DNA from: Furcasterigmium furcatum | Lineage: Eukaryota > Ascomycota > Sordariomycetes > Glomerellales > Plectosphaerellaceae | Reading direction: 5' to 3' | Length of the DNA: 64,000 nucleotides | Assembly: GCA_001599815.1 (NCBI GenBank) | Contig: BCIA01000002.1 | Coordinates: 6,359,626 to 6,423,625 of the forward strand | Shown here: one piece after another, positions 45,355-55,292 of the stretch | How positions within the stretch are numbered: the first letter of the stretch is position 1 | Layout: each line of letters starts with the position of its first letter | The notes under the pieces: model-generated | Told to the model about the DNA's origin: nothing | What the model saw: the letters and a program-made list of their open reading frames with translations, nothing else | Database searches by the model: none | Made by a program: the position numbers and the translations under genes

Positions 45355-46528
45355 TCTGGACTGGACCCGGCAACACATGATAATAGGGGATGCGAGAGGG
45401 GACTGTGCTCAAGCTGATTGACAATGGAAAAGGAATTATGAATGGCATGAACATGGTCCGTCCCCCGTGACATTGGAAACGTGGCGCGGCAGCTCGAGGT
45501 GATGTCGCCGACCTCCTCCCCGCCCCTCTCGCCGTCGAATAAAATGGTGTGAGGGGAGAATCCTCAAGGTACTACTGGTATCCCTGGCAAAGTCTTAGAC
45601 GTTCCCAACTTTCTTCCGATTCCCAAGGGCAAGCCGTCGCCACTAGACTAGGAGCTATGGACAACGCCCCTGGGGAAAATATCCATGCCTTGAACACACA
45701 TCTGTCTCATTCGTCCCGTGCTCAGGTACACAGGGAGAAGCGCAGACAAATATTCGATACGAAGGAGAATGATGTTGGCTTTCTTCGCAAAGTGCCTGGT
45801 TGACTTGAAATTAGATAGACAAACCCCTATTTCGACAGCATTACAACCGGACCGGCCAAGTATCTTGCGACCCTCGTGCCAGTTGAGTTTGAACATGCAA
45901 ACATTCGCTTAATCTTCCATATTGACTTTCGCCAGTCCTTTTATTTACATCAGCCGCCGCGACCTGCTACTTTTCCCTGCCAACTAGTCTTCGGCCCCGG
46001 GGGTCGTTCCAGGCGGTTCTGGTGGCATAACCATGGATCCTTGGTCACTAGGTTTATCCCAGTTAGTCTCTCTCCGAAAGGAGGATTGCATGATGTGATT
46101 GCTTCCTGCTTGGATTGCTCTCGTCACTAAGCCAGCGGCGTGCCTGGATAAACTGGAAGTGCAATCTCCTGAGGCTCCGTTCTGAGGCCGAGCGGCCTTC
46201 CGGAGGCCACTCGGAACCGGTCGTGATAGGAGGTTGTGTGAGTGCCAAGTGGAGCGCTCAATTCCGAAACTTCGGAACCCTGGGTTTAGGCTGAAAAGAC
46301 TGTGGGGGAAAACACTAACACCATCCACTACCAGGAACCACGCACTTGGATCCCATGGGGAGTTGGGGACTGAGCCGTATCCACAGGTCCGACGGCCTCT
46401 CTACAGATGGACTACTTATGAGGCCGTCCGTTTCGTTTGTCATTTGTCCGAACGTTCGTCGACCCCCGTGGATTCCTCCGTAGCTGTCAGGCTCTCTTCC
46501 TGTATCACCTCCCAACTGAAGCCCAGGC
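45355..46528. other. Intergenic, 1.2 kb
   Basis: No supported gene. It contains the F-box 3' flank and the esterase promoter. Confidence 0.35.
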
Positions 46529-48257
46529 ATGATGCTTCCCTCAGGCTGGTTGCTGTTGTCCTGTCTCGCCTTCCAGGGCCTTGCTGCCGAAGGAACCGCG
46601 GTTGGAGATTCTCCCGTGGCTCATGTCAGGAACGGCTCATACATCGGAGTTTACAACGACAAGTATGACGAGGACCAGTTCCTCGGCATCCCGTACGCCC
46701 AGCCACCACTGAACAACCTCCGCTTCAGGGCGCCCCAGGCGCTCAACTCATCTTGGGAGGGGGTGCGGAACGCAACAGCGCTCTCCCCGTCGTGCTATCA
46801 ATACGCGGGCAACACGCTCACGGGGGGCTCGGACGACTGCCTCACCCTCAACGTTATTCGTCCAGCCAACATCAGTGCCGATGCTATAGCTTCCCGTTGT
46901 CATCTGGATCTTCGGCGGCGGCTTCCGCATGGGATCCAACTCAAATCCACGCCTGGACCCGTCCTTCATCGTCGCGGAGTCGGCCAGAATGGGATCTCCC
47001 ATGATCGCGGTCGGGATCAACTACCGCCTTCATGCATGGGGGTTCCTCTGGAGCTCTGCCATCGCTGCAGATGGCGAGGCCGGCAGCGGCAACCTCGGCT
47101 TCCGCGACCAGCGCCTGGCGATCCGCTGGGTGCACGAGAACATCGCCGCCTTCGGAGGAGATCCGGACAAGGTCACCCTCTGGGGCCAGAGCGCCGGCGC
47201 CATCAGCGTGGGGGCGCAGCTCATGGCCTATGGAGGCCAAGACAACGGTCTCTTCAGGGGGGCCATCTGGCAGAGCGGCTCAGCGTTCCACCGCCCGTTT
47301 GATGGCAGTTCCAACTCGACGTCCTCTTGGGATGCGGCCTACGCGACAATCCTGAGTCGCATAGGCTGCGAGGCGGCTGGAGATAGCCTTCAGTGCCTCC
47401 GCGAGGTGCCGTCCTCGGAGCTTGCCCAGGCATTCGCCAACCTGACGTTTCCGACATGGTACCACACGGTGGACGGCGACTTTCTCCGGCAATCGCCTTC
47501 AGAAGCAATGAGGGACGGGAACGTTGTTGGCGTGCTGCTCCTGGCGGGGACAACGACAGACGATGCCGATGAGTTTTCGAGGCGAGGAATCAACACCACG
47601 GCGGAGTGGGAGGCGCTTCTCCGCTCGCTCGGCGCGGACGACAGCACGGCAGAAGCTCTTTCGGCTCTCTACCCAGACATACCCGACCTCGGGCTCCCGG
47701 CGCTATTGGACGGTCGACCGACCGGCGAGTTCGCGGCATACGGCGCCCAGTGGAAGCGCGTCATGGCCTTGCTCGGCGACCTCGCGATGCAGGCGCCCCA
47801 TCGGGCCATGATGCGCACCTGGGCCGGGCACGGCTTCAAGGCATACAACTACCGGTTCAACTTCTGGAGCAACGAGCGTCCCCTCCCCCAGGGCGTTGGC
47901 CACTCCGCGGAGATGCAGTTCGCTTTCTACAACGTCGACGGCACCGGCTTCGGGGGCCCGAACATCCCCGTCAAGACCCCCTTCCTCGACCAGCCGGAGG
48001 AGCAGATCGCGATCTACAAAAAGATGGCCACGGTCATGTCGCGCATGTGGATAAGCTTCGTGAACCATCTGGACCCGAACCTCAATGGCGTCGCCTGCGG
48101 GACGTGGCCGGAATATGACTTGGGGGATCCGCAGAACTTGGTCTTCGAGCTCCGTGGCAAGAGACTCACGCACACGGAACCGGATACGTACAGGGGCGAG
48201 CAGCTGGAGTATCTCAACCAGAAGCTGTGGAGAACGGGTTTGCGAGCTGGGCTCTAG
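46529..48257 (+). CDS. Secreted type-B carboxylesterase, disrupted by a one-base frameshift
   Basis: A signal peptide (MMLPSGWLLLSCLAFQGLAA) leads into the type-B carboxylesterase/lipase fold: FLGIPYAQPP, the side signature DDCLTLNVIRP, the oxyanion loop IWIFGGGF, the nucleophile elbow GQSAG (Gln where GESAG is usual), and the catalytic His region VGHSAEMQFAF. Up to about 46889 the protein is in one frame, and from about 46890 it continues in the next (LPVVIWIFGGGFRMGS). The span is 1729 bases, one more than a multiple of three, and no splice signal fits because both flanks are conserved coding. It is either a pseudogenising one-base insertion or a sequencing error. Expected role: extracellular ester hydrolysis. 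Confidence 0.82.
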
Positions 48258-48709
48258 GCTGGCTCTGCGGTCCTTTCGGACGCCATGAAATGAGGGACCT
48301 TCGAAGCTCCCGTTACTTTTAAACCTGTCGATGCTGTCCATGACCTTTTCGTCCACCCCCAGGAGTGATGTTTTATGCTCATAATATTTACTCCGGCGTC
48401 AGAATGTAGAGATTCCGCTTAAGGTCAGTTCTGCCGTCAAGAGTTCGGGGGCAGGCCGTATCGGTAACTGAAAGCTGTTAACGCAAAGGTCTAACGGGGC
48501 CATTTTGACTGAAAGCACTGTCATGTTATGAAAGGACATGTTCAGGGTTATGGTCTGGTGACGCTCGATTTAGGCAGCAGGACAAGCGAGGCGTGGTATT
48601 AGTAGGTGGTCCGCGGACAAGGGGTCTGCATGTTGTCCATCCCATGGGGATTCCTTCTCCTTCCACTCCAAACTCCACCTCATCCCTCCCCCAAAGTTGA
48701 TGGCCATCT
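48258..48709. other. Intergenic, esterase 3' end to F-box promoter
   Basis: 452 bases with no supported feature. Confidence 0.3.
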
Positions 48710-49762
48710 ATGGACGCGACACAGCTCGGCCAAAGTCTCCCGGCCAGCAGCGACAAGTCGCACTGGATCCTCCGGGCCCCCGTCGATATTCTGCTCCAGA
48801 TCACTGATCACCTCGAGCTCCACGAGAGGTTTGTTCTCTCGCAGACCTGCCGAGCATGGCGCGCGGTCACCGTCCGAGACTGGCCGGCGCAACTGGATAG
48901 GCTCGACATGAGGGATCAGGTCAACTTCTGGGCGGGCATGACGTCCACCTGGCCGATCTACTGGGCCTGCGCGGAGTGTGCCGAAGTGGTTTTGAGTCCG
49001 GAGTACGACCCCGGGAACAAGGTCCGGTACATTCATCACGTCCGCGAGAAACCCCCGCGAGCAGTGCCGCTGTCGATGCGTACCGCCCTGGCCGACTTGG
49101 AGCACGCGCACGTCCAGTTCGCGCTCAAATACAGCCGTCTTTTCAGCAGGCTGGAACCATCGCAGAGACAGTTCTTCGAGGACTTGATGTCTCCCACCCC
49201 TCAAGCAGAGTCGGATCCGCCCTCGCCGCTTGGTGAGAATCGCCGAACGGAGTTCAAGATCATCCAGGGCCATTTCCTGGCGCATCAGGAGGCGTCTGTG
49301 CTCTGCGACGCCGACGCCGGCGAGCCGCGGCCACCAGATATCTCGCTGATGGAGCTGCTCGAATTCACATTCGTCTCGTTCAACATCTGCCAACACGAGC
49401 TCTGGTGGGCAGACCCGCCGTATATACCCCCCTCCCGCACGGAGGCCGCCCTCGGTCCTAACGTGAAGCCGAACGACATGCTCGGGCGGATGCTCAAGGC
49501 AGTGCCGGGACGCAAGATCCAGCGGGGCTGCGAGATTTGTCTGACGGGCTACGAGGTCTGCCTGGTCGACGGGGTGGAGGGCTCAAGTTCCTCGGCGACG
49601 ATCGTCTTGCGCACCTGGAGCGACCTTGGCCGGGAGGTGCCACTGATCGATCCCCGGCAGTGGGCGGCGTTCGAGGAGGAGTCGGAGGATGATCCGCCTC
49701 GGTTCCGGCCTCGGGAGGAGATTTTGTTTAGCGTTCGCGACATGTGGCTCGGTGATGAATAG
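48710..49762 (+). CDS. F-box domain protein, 350 aa
   Basis: A single exon gives 350 residues. The F-box starts at about residue 21 (LRAPVDILLQITDHLELHER, then SQTCRAWRAV). The rest is fungal-specific, with a central CAEC pair (YWACAECAEVV) and a distant CEIC pair (RGCEICLTG), possibly metal-binding, and an acidic C-terminus. It probably recruits substrates to an SCF complex. Third F-box gene in the window; it shares the SQTCR/TCRY pattern of the F-box at 43825 but no obvious homology beyond it. Confidence 0.85.
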   Translation: MDATQLGQSLPASSDKSHWILRAPVDILLQITDHLELHERFVLSQTCRAWRAVTVRDWPAQLDRLDMRDQVNFWAGMTSTWPIYWACAECAEVVLSPEYDPGNKVRYIHHVREKPPRAVPLSMRTALADLEHAHVQFALKYSRLFSRLEPSQRQFFEDLMSPTPQAESDPPSPLGENRRTEFKIIQGHFLAHQEASVLCDADAGEPRPPDISLMELLEFTFVSFNICQHELWWADPPYIPPSRTEAALGPNVKPNDMLGRMLKAVPGRKIQRGCEICLTGYEVCLVDGVEGSSSSATIVLRTWSDLGREVPLIDPRQWAAFEEESEDDPPRFRPREEILFSVRDMWLGDE

Positions 49763-50007
49763 GCGTTTCAAGAGGTTGAGAATTGGGCTGTTGGAGATTG
49801 AAGCGTGAGGGGGAACGACGGGGAGTTTTTGGGCGCCGCCCGCTTCAGAGGTTCGGGGCAGGAGCGATCCACTGTAGATGCCCCACTCAAAATTGCCCCA
49901 CCACAGACCTCGAGCGAGCAGAAGTTTGAATTGAATGAGAGCGAAAAGCATACCAACCACATCTTCCCCCCCAGGACCCAGCGCAGCAGAGCCTCCAGGT
50001 CACCCCG

Positions 50008-50991
50008 ATGCCGGCAGACGGAGAATCACAAGAGGAGTGGACGCGGGTCAAGCCCAAGTCGAGATCCCGGAAAGGACCACGGAACGATTCGACGAAGGCA
50101 TCGCTCTCACAGCCGTCGTCGGCAGAAACGCAGAGCACCAAGTCCGCCGCGGAGATCGAGGCCGAGTATGAGACTTTCAAGGCCCGGTGGCAGGAATCAG
50201 CGGCGTTCACGCGCCTCAAGGACCTCGTATCGGCCAACGTTCAGTCGTGCCAATCCCTTCGCAAGGCAGTCTGCCTCGGCATCGGCACCTTCGACCCTGA
50301 GCATGGCGGATGGGATGCGAAGCGGAGGACATATGTCCAGCTCTTGGGCTTCCTGACCATGGTCGAGGAACTCTGTAAGCCCCACGGATCAACGCGTGTG
50401 CCCGTGCATCGGAGTACTGACACATCTCCAGCCGAGAGAACGGGCTCTCCCATGCGATGCATCTTCCAGGAGCCCCGGTTCTCCCCCGGCGACAAGGAGT
50501 TCATCCGCGGCCTCGGGCACGAGGTGGTCGAGACGCCGAGGGCTTTTGAGGCCGTCGATGAGCATACGCTGCTCTTCGCGGTTCACATGTATCGCCCCAT
50601 CTACGAGCTGGCGCTGGAGAGGACGCTGCCGGCGGCCTTTGTGGGCACTGGCTGGGATACCTGGGATGGGGTCGGCAACCTGAAGGAGGGCGAGTTCCAA
50701 TGCATGCGTGACATGCACGAGTCCCATCGCCTCTTCCCCTTTCCACAAGATGGAACTCATACGACGTTTTCTAGCACATGCCTGTATTGGCGACCACGAA
50801 CAGAGGAGGATCCCGACGCTGATGCCGGACATGATTCACCTGAGCAGGTGTCAATCGAGCAGAAATCGACCGAACCCAAGGTCGAGTCTGCCATCGAACC
50901 TGAGAAGGCCACCGATTCTTCATCTCATATTGAGAGCACAGCGACTACCGACTCACCCGACAAAGCTTCCTCGACAGCAACCCCGAAGTGA
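50008..50991 (+). CDS. SRR1-like domain protein, 308 aa
   Basis: Two exons (50008-50374, 50432-50991) give 308 residues. The 57-base intron is a multiple of three, so the unspliced frame is also open, but GTAAGC and a CTCCAG acceptor plus the conserved join favour splicing. The SRR1-like core is present: CLGIGTFDPEHGGW, YVQLLGFLTMVEEL, RCIFQEPRFSPGDKEFIRGL, and VHMYRPIYELALE, with TGWDTWDG. SRR1 proteins influence light and temperature responses and heme-related or cell-cycle processes in plants and yeast; the biochemistry is unknown. An Arg/Lys/Ser-rich N-terminus and a Glu/Ser-rich tail flank the core. Confidence 0.85.
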   Translation: MPADGESQEEWTRVKPKSRSRKGPRNDSTKASLSQPSSAETQSTKSAAEIEAEYETFKARWQESAAFTRLKDLVSANVQSCQSLRKAVCLGIGTFDPEHGGWDAKRRTYVQLLGFLTMVEELCKPHGSTRVPVHRSTDTSPAERTGSPMRCIFQEPRFSPGDKEFIRGLGHEVVETPRAFEAVDEHTLLFAVHMYRPIYELALERTLPAAFVGTGWDTWDGVGNLKEGEFQCMRDMHESHRLFPFPQDGTHTTFSSTCLYWRPRTEEDPDADAGHDSPEQVSIEQKSTEPKVESAIEPEKATDSSSHIESTATTDSPDKASSTATPK

Positions 50992-51014
50992 TGGAATCAC
51001 ACCCAATTTCCAGC

Positions 51015-52116
51015 TCATTCCGCCTCGTACACATACAGCGTGGAGCGGCCCTCCTCGGGCAGGAAGTACAGCCTCATCTTGCCGTCCACGACATCGACAT
51101 CCACGGGGTTCTTCGTCACGCGGATCCCATTATCCGTCCTCAGCTGCACGGGCACCTCGATGAGCGGCACGAGCGTCAACGCATCCACGATCGCGACGCC
51201 GCCCACCTCCACCCCGTCCGACAGCGACGCGATGCCCGACGCGAGCATGACGGGCCGGTTGTCGTACGCCCTCGCGTGACCGAGGAACTTGCCGTCCTGG
51301 TAGTCGACCCAGTGCGACGGGTTCAGCGTGACCTTCTCGGCCGCGGTGATCCCCGGCAGCGGCGCGAAGGTCTTCTCGTCGTCGGAGAAGCGGTAGCCCT
51401 TGCGGCCGCCCCAGCTCAGGCCCGTGAGGGTGCCGTCGATGGTGTCGTGGATGATGCCGCCCTGGTGGTCGGCAACGCGGAAGAGGTACTCGGTCTCCAT
51501 GGTGAGGGGGTCGACGCGGATGGTCACGGCGGTGGTGTTGGGGCGGTACTCGGCGAGCTGCGCCCAGATGTACGTGCCGTCGTAGTCGAGGCCGCCGAGG
51601 TGGTACTGCGGGTGGTTGATGAGCTGTGGATGATCGTTGTTAGGTGGTAATTAAAGAACAAACCTCTGTCGAACCCTCCTCGCTCACGGTCGCGTCCGCG
51701 ATCCGGTTGCCCTCGCCGTCGAAGACGACGATGTGCCCGAAGCCCTCGCCCGCTGTGCGGTCTGTGCCGTTGATCCACTGGCCGTCGGGGTACTTCTCCG
51801 TGCGGACGATGTACTGGTTCGCGGCGACGAAGTACCTGTCGTCGCCGAGCCGCACCATGCCCTCGGGCTCCCAGAGGTCGCCCTCGAAGGGGATCTTGGA
51901 GACGAGCTTCCACGAGGTGGAGCGGGTGAGCTGGCCGAACTGGGCGATGATCTCGTCGGCGTGGGAGACGGGGTTCGGCGCCGGCAGCGGGGACGGGGCG
52001 AAGGGGACGTCAGGCCGGGGCACGGTGATGTTGAGCGGCGGGCGGTAGAAGCACGAGGCCGCCGTGAGGGCGGTCTGCATCATCGTGGCGACGAAGAGGA
52101 GCGGGCTGGACTTCAT
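51015..52116 (-). CDS. Secreted DUF6454-like protein, 353 aa
   Basis: Two exons (52116-51664, 51623-51015) give 353 residues; the intron is only 40 bases but has clean GT..AG and joins STE to LINHPQYHLGG. A signal peptide (MKSSPLLFVATMMQTALTAA) is followed by a beta-propeller-like secreted protein with WEPEGMVRLGDDRYFVAANQ, GFGHIVVFDGEGNRI, YDGTYIWAQLAEYRPN and THAT-like strands. The family is common in ascomycetes and has no assigned function; my link to DUF6454 is from recollection of its conserved blocks. It is convergent with the SRR1 gene, with only 23 bases between the two stops. Confidence 0.8.
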
Positions 52117-53291
52117 TGTGAGTTTCTGGGCGCAACAGTGCCAATTGAGTGAAAATCGATGAGAAGACGGCTTCTGCTTACCTCCCGGCGTGCGAATCTG
52201 TGAGATCTTCGCTGCTAAAGTACCTCCTCGGTGTTCTTGGTGACGTTGCTGATGCCGACTGCACGTTTGTTGCTTCGTGCAGGTTCCTGCACCAAAGTCC
52301 CTGGCTCGGCGGGTTGCTCGGGTGGTTCAGTTACCGATTTCTCCACTCAAGCAGTTGCGCGGGGGCCGTTTGATCCGTCATGTTCCTTGGGAGGTCCAGT
52401 GCTCCCTCTTCTTCCTCTCACGTTGTGCGGGCAGCATTTTGACTGGCCCGAGATACTCGGATAACTGTAGAGAATCGACCCAGATTCTGAGGGGATCACT
52501 ATCTTATTTATTGATGCCGTGACATTGAGAGTGTCTCGCGCTGGTGACGCAGCCCGAATCGCGGGGCAATCCCTCCGGCGCTTCCAGCCGGTGCTTGAGC
52601 CCGGAGTGGCGTTCTCCAGCCCCCCGGAGTCTCCGTGTCACGGCGGTCGGCGGTCGACAAATCATGAGCGTTCTGTTTCTATAAAATAAATTGAGATAAT
52701 ATAGAAGATTGGCCGACTAATAGTCGTCTCGTTGACGATATTGTGTACCCGATACTACCTAAACTTAGGGTCCAACGGCCATGAGAGTATTGTCCTCCCG
52801 TATTCACCGCCATGTCCACCTTACAAGGCCAAATGCACCTCTTCCACGAAAGTGCCAAATCCGCGTTACATCCTTGACTAGTGTATCGGATCGCTAATTC
52901 TGCGTTCGCTCTCTCGGGTGCCAAGGCGATCTTGGGAATGTTGCACTTCGGGAAGTCGTGCCAGCTCCGACATCCCTGAACGCCCACCAACGGCAGCTAG
53001 GAAGGGACATGAGCTCGGATTTTGATTCCCAGAATGTACGATTCTGGCTGAGGTGCTCGCGCTCTCTTTGAATTCTCATTACAATGACTCAAACCTGGGT
53101 AATTCAATCCTCTCCGATTATAGAGTGCTCCCGCTCAACGTGCGTCCTCGAGCATCGCTACTTGTCGCCATCCCCTACCCTAAGTGCACAGTCATGCCAT
53201 GACCGTTCGCAAAAATTTAAGAAAATACGTATATGTTAAGCATTAAGCATTGTTCAGTCACCAACCGCCCAAGCCTTAAAGATGACATCGG
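52117..53291. other. Intergenic, 1.2 kb
   Basis: Promoter of the DUF6454-like gene and 3' flank of the Cys-rich secreted protein gene. No supported gene. Confidence 0.35.
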
Positions 53292-53811
53292 TCAGGGGTA
53301 CTGAGCAATTCCATCTTCACGCTGGACAACGCAAGTGGTTCGCCAATTGCTGGCGTCTTTCCCACCCACCCATAAACACTCAAACCCTGTGCAGGGATTT
53401 CTGACTTCTATGAGTCCAGCCCACTGTTTGTCGCCCACCCAGGGGATTTGCTACGGAGCTCAAGTTAGCGGCAGTTTCTGAGAGGCTTAGACATGTGGAA
53501 AAGCTTACGAATTTCCCTGGAATCGAGGCACAGTTCCTAACCCCTTCCTCGCACACCATAAACCAGACCTGAAGTTTATTAGCACTCAGTCTTGCCGCGA
53601 TGTTTGATCAAAAGTCTCTATGCAGAGTATAGGGGGTGCTTACATCGGCACCACGTGGAAGGTCTCTCAAATAGTCCTCCCGGTTGAAATAGGCTCCATA
53701 GTTGGGGGGAATGAAGAGGTCGAGGCACGACCACATCCGGGCGCTCATGTCACCTGAGACGGACAGGTCAGCAATGTGTCTGGACTTTGACGCTCCTATC
53801 CAACCTAGAGG

Positions 53812-53899
<88 letters not shown>

Positions 53900-54239
53900 C
53901 TTACTCTGACGGCTCCAGCAGACTTGAAGTTTCTTGCTCGTTCTGTTCTGAAGGGTGAAGCGGCTCATGGCCTACGCAACGGTGAGCAGTTTTCATGAGA
54001 TTTGAGCTGTAGCCGGGACATACCATGAACCTGTAGTTTGCACAATTATCAGCTCGTTTGTCTAGAGGAAAATATCCCTCTTCGGCGACAACCGACGTCG
54101 TTGATGGGACTGCCAGGGCTTCTCTTGGGTCGAGTGCAAAGAGTGCATCGGGCGTTGAGCTCGGTGAAGCCGGAACTGCAGCAGCAAAAGTGACCGCGAC
54201 CAGAAATAGCCAAGCGATGGCCGTATGGATGAGTGTCAT
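53292..54239 (-). CDS. Unrecognised secreted eight-cysteine protein with Kex2 site, 203 aa
   Basis: Five exons (54239-54024, 53971-53905, 53753-53644, 53568-53509, 53450-53292) sum to exactly 204 codons, each junction with GT..AG and matching phase. An N-terminal signal peptide (HTAIAWLFLVAVTFAAAVPA) is followed by a propeptide ending in a Kex2-type site (PLDKR|ADNCANYRF). The mature part of about 140 residues has eight Cys, enough for four disulfides, and conserved-looking Trp (VCWSRQ, RMWSCLDLF, VWFMVCEEG, ECLWVGGKD). No known domain recognised. Intron 2 contains the 86-base homopolymer. A small, secreted, Kex2-processed Cys-rich protein is the usual profile of effectors or antimicrobial proteins, but its function is unknown. 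Confidence 0.75.
53814..53899. repeat. 86-base G homopolymer (C on the minus strand)
   Basis: Uninterrupted G from 53814 to 53899. On the minus strand it begins just after the donor GTAAG of intron 2 of the Cys-rich secreted protein gene. The true length is doubtful because such runs are hard to sequence and assemble. Confidence 0.97.
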
Positions 54240-54859
54240 GATGGGCGTATTGGCGAGGTCTGGCGATGAAAATTGAAGATGAAGAAGATGTCGATGAGGT
54301 GTAAAGGTGATGATGATGAGCGCGTCGAGGTGCGGTGCAGCTTTGGCAACAAACAATCCATATTCATCGTGGCGGACCACGCAGTTTATATATCTAGCTT
54401 TGCCAGCGTTCCGAGGCGATGGTGAAGCTATTTTCTGTTGCTGCAGCCCTATGACGGCCAAGCCGAGAGCGCTGCGGCTGTGTGGCTACCGATACCCATT
54501 CAACTGGACCTTGGGCTGCTGAAAGTCTAGATTTGGACATCAGCAACCCAGAATTTAATGAGCTGCGTACATATTTTGTGAGGGCCCTATAGCGGGATTT
54601 CAGCCTCTAGCCCAATGATATTTGCTGAAGTGTTAACCTCTCGGGTGAGGCTGAGCAGTACGTCCTGCATGAGACAGGGGCCCCTTACGCGGGGTGAGGC
54701 CTCTTGGTCATCTGCGTCTGGGACCGTAACCTTGGGTCGCCCTGCACTGTTCAACGACTCTGGCCCTAATTTCTCACCCTGGCATCCTGCATTTTGATTG
54801 AGCGGAGTTGTCGGCCTCGCCGTTGTCGTGGATGCTTAGCGATGTAACTTGAGGCTGTC
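54240..54859. other. Intergenic, promoter of the Cys-rich protein gene
   Basis: About 620 bases. A TATA-like stretch (tatatatc) lies near 54387, roughly 150 bases upstream of the start. No other feature. Confidence 0.3.
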
Positions 54860-55222
54860 TCACCAATCATCGATGGCACCCATGGTCTTCCAGGTTGGCA
54901 GAACAGGTGGTGTCACCTCTTCGAAGCCGACACGACTTTCCCTGTAGACGTGGAATCCCCCGAGTGCCGATGCTGTGTTGGGAAAGCCGCTGATGGGAAC
55001 ATTTTGAATACTACTACGCACCTGATGGCCCTTTCGAGGACGTTCGAGTGGTCGATACAGATGCCATCGGCCCAGACGAAACAAACCTTCATCTTGGGAG
55101 CGCCGGACGGCTTTCAGGGCATCGCACAGATTCTGGGTGATTGGGAATGAAGCGCCGTCGCATATGATCCGGTCAACAATGTCTGGGTTCCCCCAGGTGT
55201 AGGATAGAACGTCGAAACCCAC
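54860..55222 (-). pseudogene. HET-domain fragment
   Basis: The minus strand reads FDVLSYTWGNPDIVDRIICD followed by PITQNLCDALKAVRR, the hallmark opening of the HET domain of fungal heterokaryon incompatibility proteins. The frame then shifts: the next block VWADGICIDHSNVLERAI lies in another frame, and GHQVRSSIQNV returns to the first. There is no start ATG, and the rest of the domain is missing before a stop at 54860. It is a truncated relic wedged between the Cys-rich protein gene and the fungalysin gene. Confidence 0.7.
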
Positions 55223-55292
55223 GTTTTGTCCCTCTGGCTACCTTTGGCACGCCCGGCGTGCTGATCGCATGGGGGTGACCAACCCAACCAAC

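Noticed and set aside
53702..53998. Open frames with long runs of Gly (plus) or Pro (minus)
   Set aside because: They are produced solely by the 86-base homopolymer; the tract sits in an intron of the spliced gene on the minus strand.
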